Below are positions 13,668 to 14,919 of a stretch of 14,919 nt of DNA, in pieces. The stretch is from Bacillota bacterium (GTDB taxonomy: Bacteria > Bacillota > Clostridia > Christensenellales > SZUA-584): contig JAEZIW010000084.1 in the NCBI GenBank assembly GCA_023436525.1, positions 1 to 14,919 of the forward strand, read 5' to 3'. Positions within the stretch are counted from its first letter, which is position 1, and each line of letters opens with the position of its first letter. The position numbers and the translations under genes are program-made. The notes under the pieces are model-generated. The model was not told the DNA's origin and made no database searches. It saw only the letters and a list, made by a program, of their open reading frames with translations.

Positions 13668-14919
13668 ATGAAAATTTTAGAGAAGACGATGCAAAATGTC
13701 ATTAAACGCAATCCGTCCGAACCGGAATTCCACCAAGCTGTTAAAGAAGTGCTTGAGTCGCTGGAAATGGTTGCAGAAAGACATCCTGAGTATGTTGAAG
13801 CCGGCATCTTTGAGAGAATCGTTGAGCCCGAAAGACAGATTATGTTCCGGGTTCCGTGGGTAGACGATAACGGAAACGTACAAGTCAACAGAGGATTCAG
13901 AGTTCAATTCAACAGCGCCATAGGGCCATACAAAGGCGGCTTGCGCTTCCATCCGTCGGTTTATCTGGGAATCATCAAATTCTTGGGATTCGAACAAATT
14001 TTCAAAAATTCATTAACAGGCTTACCCATCGGCGGCGGCAAAGGCGGCAGCGATTTTGATCCCAAAGGCAAATCAGACAGAGAGATCATGGCATTCTGCC
14101 AGAGCTTTATGACAGAGCTTTCCAAACATATCGGAGAAGATACTGACGTTCCGGCAGGCGATATTGGCGTCGGCGGACGTGAAATCGGCTATATGTACGG
14201 GCAATATAAGCGCTTAAAAAATAACTTTACGGGTGTTTTAACAGGTAAAGGACTGAACTGGGGCGGAAGCCTTGCGAGAAAGGAAGCAACCGGTTACGGT
14301 CTTTGCTACTTTGTCGACGAGATGATCAAAGCCAAAGGGAAGTCGTTTAAGGGCGCGACCGTTGTGATTACGGGCTCGGGCAATGTGGCCATTTATGCGG
14401 CCGAAAAGGTTACGGAACTGGGCGGCAAGGTTGTGGCTTTAAGCGATTCCAACGGCTACATTCATCATGCCTGCGGTATCGATCTGAAAGCGGTTAAACA
14501 GATTAAAGAAGTTGACAGAAAGCGTATCAAGGAATACACGACATATCATGTCGATTCCATATATACGGAAGGCGACGGTATTGCCAGCATCAAGTGCGAT
14601 ATATTCCTGCCCTGCGCCACTCAGAATGAGGTGGACGAAAAGGCAGCCAAGACGCTGGTGGCCAATGGCTGCTATGCGGTGGGCGAAGGCGCCAATATGC
14701 CCAGCACCCCCGAAGCCATCAAGGTTTTCCAGGATAACGGTGTGCTCTTTGCTCCCGGCAAAGCCGCAAATGCGGGCGGCGTTGCCACGTCAGCGCTGGA
14801 AATGTGCCAGAACAGCATGCGCTATTCCTGGACATTTGAAGAAGTGGATGCGAAGCTCAAGAATATCATGATCGGCATCTACAAAGCCAGCAGCGAAGCC
14901 GCGAAGGCCTACGGTCTTG
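13668..14919 (+). CDS. gdhA: Glutamate dehydrogenase (3' end outside window)
   Basis: GDH interconverts glutamate and 2-oxoglutarate plus ammonia with NAD(P), linking amino acid fermentation or ammonia assimilation to carbon metabolism. 417 codons are present without a stop; hexameric GDHs of this type are about 445-450 residues, so some 30 are missing at the edge. Catalytic residues K89 (GPYKGGLRF), K113 (FKNSLT), K125 (GGGKGG) and D165 (PAGDIGVGGREIG) fall at the same numbers as in the Clostridium symbiosum enzyme. The Rossmann motif is GSGNVA (236-241). LSDSNG at 258-263 resembles the SDSSG of NADP-linked E. coli GDH more than the SGPDG of the NAD-linked C. symbiosum enzyme, a weak hint of NADP use. 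Tyr99 in HPSVYLG replaces the usual Asn. AGGAG at 13658-13662 is the ribosome site. The first part is AT-richer, with frequent AGA codons. Confidence 0.96.
   Translation, partial: MKILEKTMQNVIKRNPSEPEFHQAVKEVLESLEMVAERHPEYVEAGIFERIVEPERQIMFRVPWVDDNGNVQVNRGFRVQFNSAIGPYKGGLRFHPSVYLGIIKFLGFEQIFKNSLTGLPIGGGKGGSDFDPKGKSDREIMAFCQSFMTELSKHIGEDTDVPAGDIGVGGREIGYMYGQYKRLKNNFTGVLTGKGLNWGGSLARKEATGYGLCYFVDEMIKAKGKSFKGATVVITGSGNVAIYAAEKVTELGGKVVALSDSNGYIHHACGIDLKAVKQIKEVDRKRIKEYTTYHVDSIYTEGDGIASIKCDIFLPCATQNEVDEKAAKTLVANGCYAVGEGANMPSTPEAIKVFQDNGVLFAPGKAANAGGVATSALEMCQNSMRYSWTFEEVDAKLKNIMIGIYKASSEAAKAYGL

Overview
The window reads as a chromosomal segment of a low-GC-lineage Gram-positive anaerobe of the class Clostridia (Bacillota). 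The basis is the gene order secD-secF-recJ-rel-dtd-MBL-hemZ, the pair DUF177-rpmF followed by plsX-acpP-rnc, strong AGGAGG-type ribosome binding sites, a long RecJ of the Bacillus/Clostridium kind and a bifunctional Rel. Genus cannot be fixed from the sequence. All intact genes lie on the + strand.

Positions 1-8403 hold the first block. It contains the 3' end of secD and secF (protein export), a hairpin terminator, recJ (single-strand 5'-3' exonuclease), rel ((p)ppGpp synthetase/hydrolase), dtd (D-aminoacyl-tRNA deacylase), a glyoxalase II-like metallo-beta-lactamase protein and the radical-SAM protein hemZ. Most junctions are overlapping or abutting (recJ/rel overlap 8 bp, rel/dtd abut, MBL/hemZ share ATGA). 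The exception is dtd/MBL, where a 159-bp foldback element with terminal inverted repeats and a TAGG target duplication has inserted exactly at the dtd stop codon. Deleting it restores a tight junction. The apt gene commonly found between recJ and rel is absent.

Positions 8395-12694 hold the second block. A perfect consensus sigma-A-type promoter (TTGACA-17 nt-TATAAT) sits over the hemZ stop codon and reads into DUF177 and rpmF (ribosome biogenesis and large-subunit protein L32), which end at a terminator. A second AT-rich promoter region precedes plsX, acpP, rnc and glyA (phospholipid synthesis, acyl carrier protein, RNase III, serine hydroxymethyltransferase). Between acpP and rnc lie two mutually exclusive hairpins. 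A clear terminator closes the block after glyA.

Positions 12695-13667 are an accessory-looking, AT-richer island. It holds a DUF3788 protein preceded by a perfect 10-bp inverted repeat, then about 410 bp without an intact gene. Within that stretch, on the minus strand, is a decayed 3' remnant that I read as the C-terminus of a YoaP-type GNAT acetyltransferase. From 13668 the window ends inside gdhA, a hexameric glutamate dehydrogenase missing only its last residues. Its promoter region carries a short palindrome beside the -10 box.

The window is mostly housekeeping. I see no evidence of a novel multi-gene system. The observations most worth following are the foldback element, the acetyltransferase remnant, the two GACAA-type palindromes and the switch-like hairpins.
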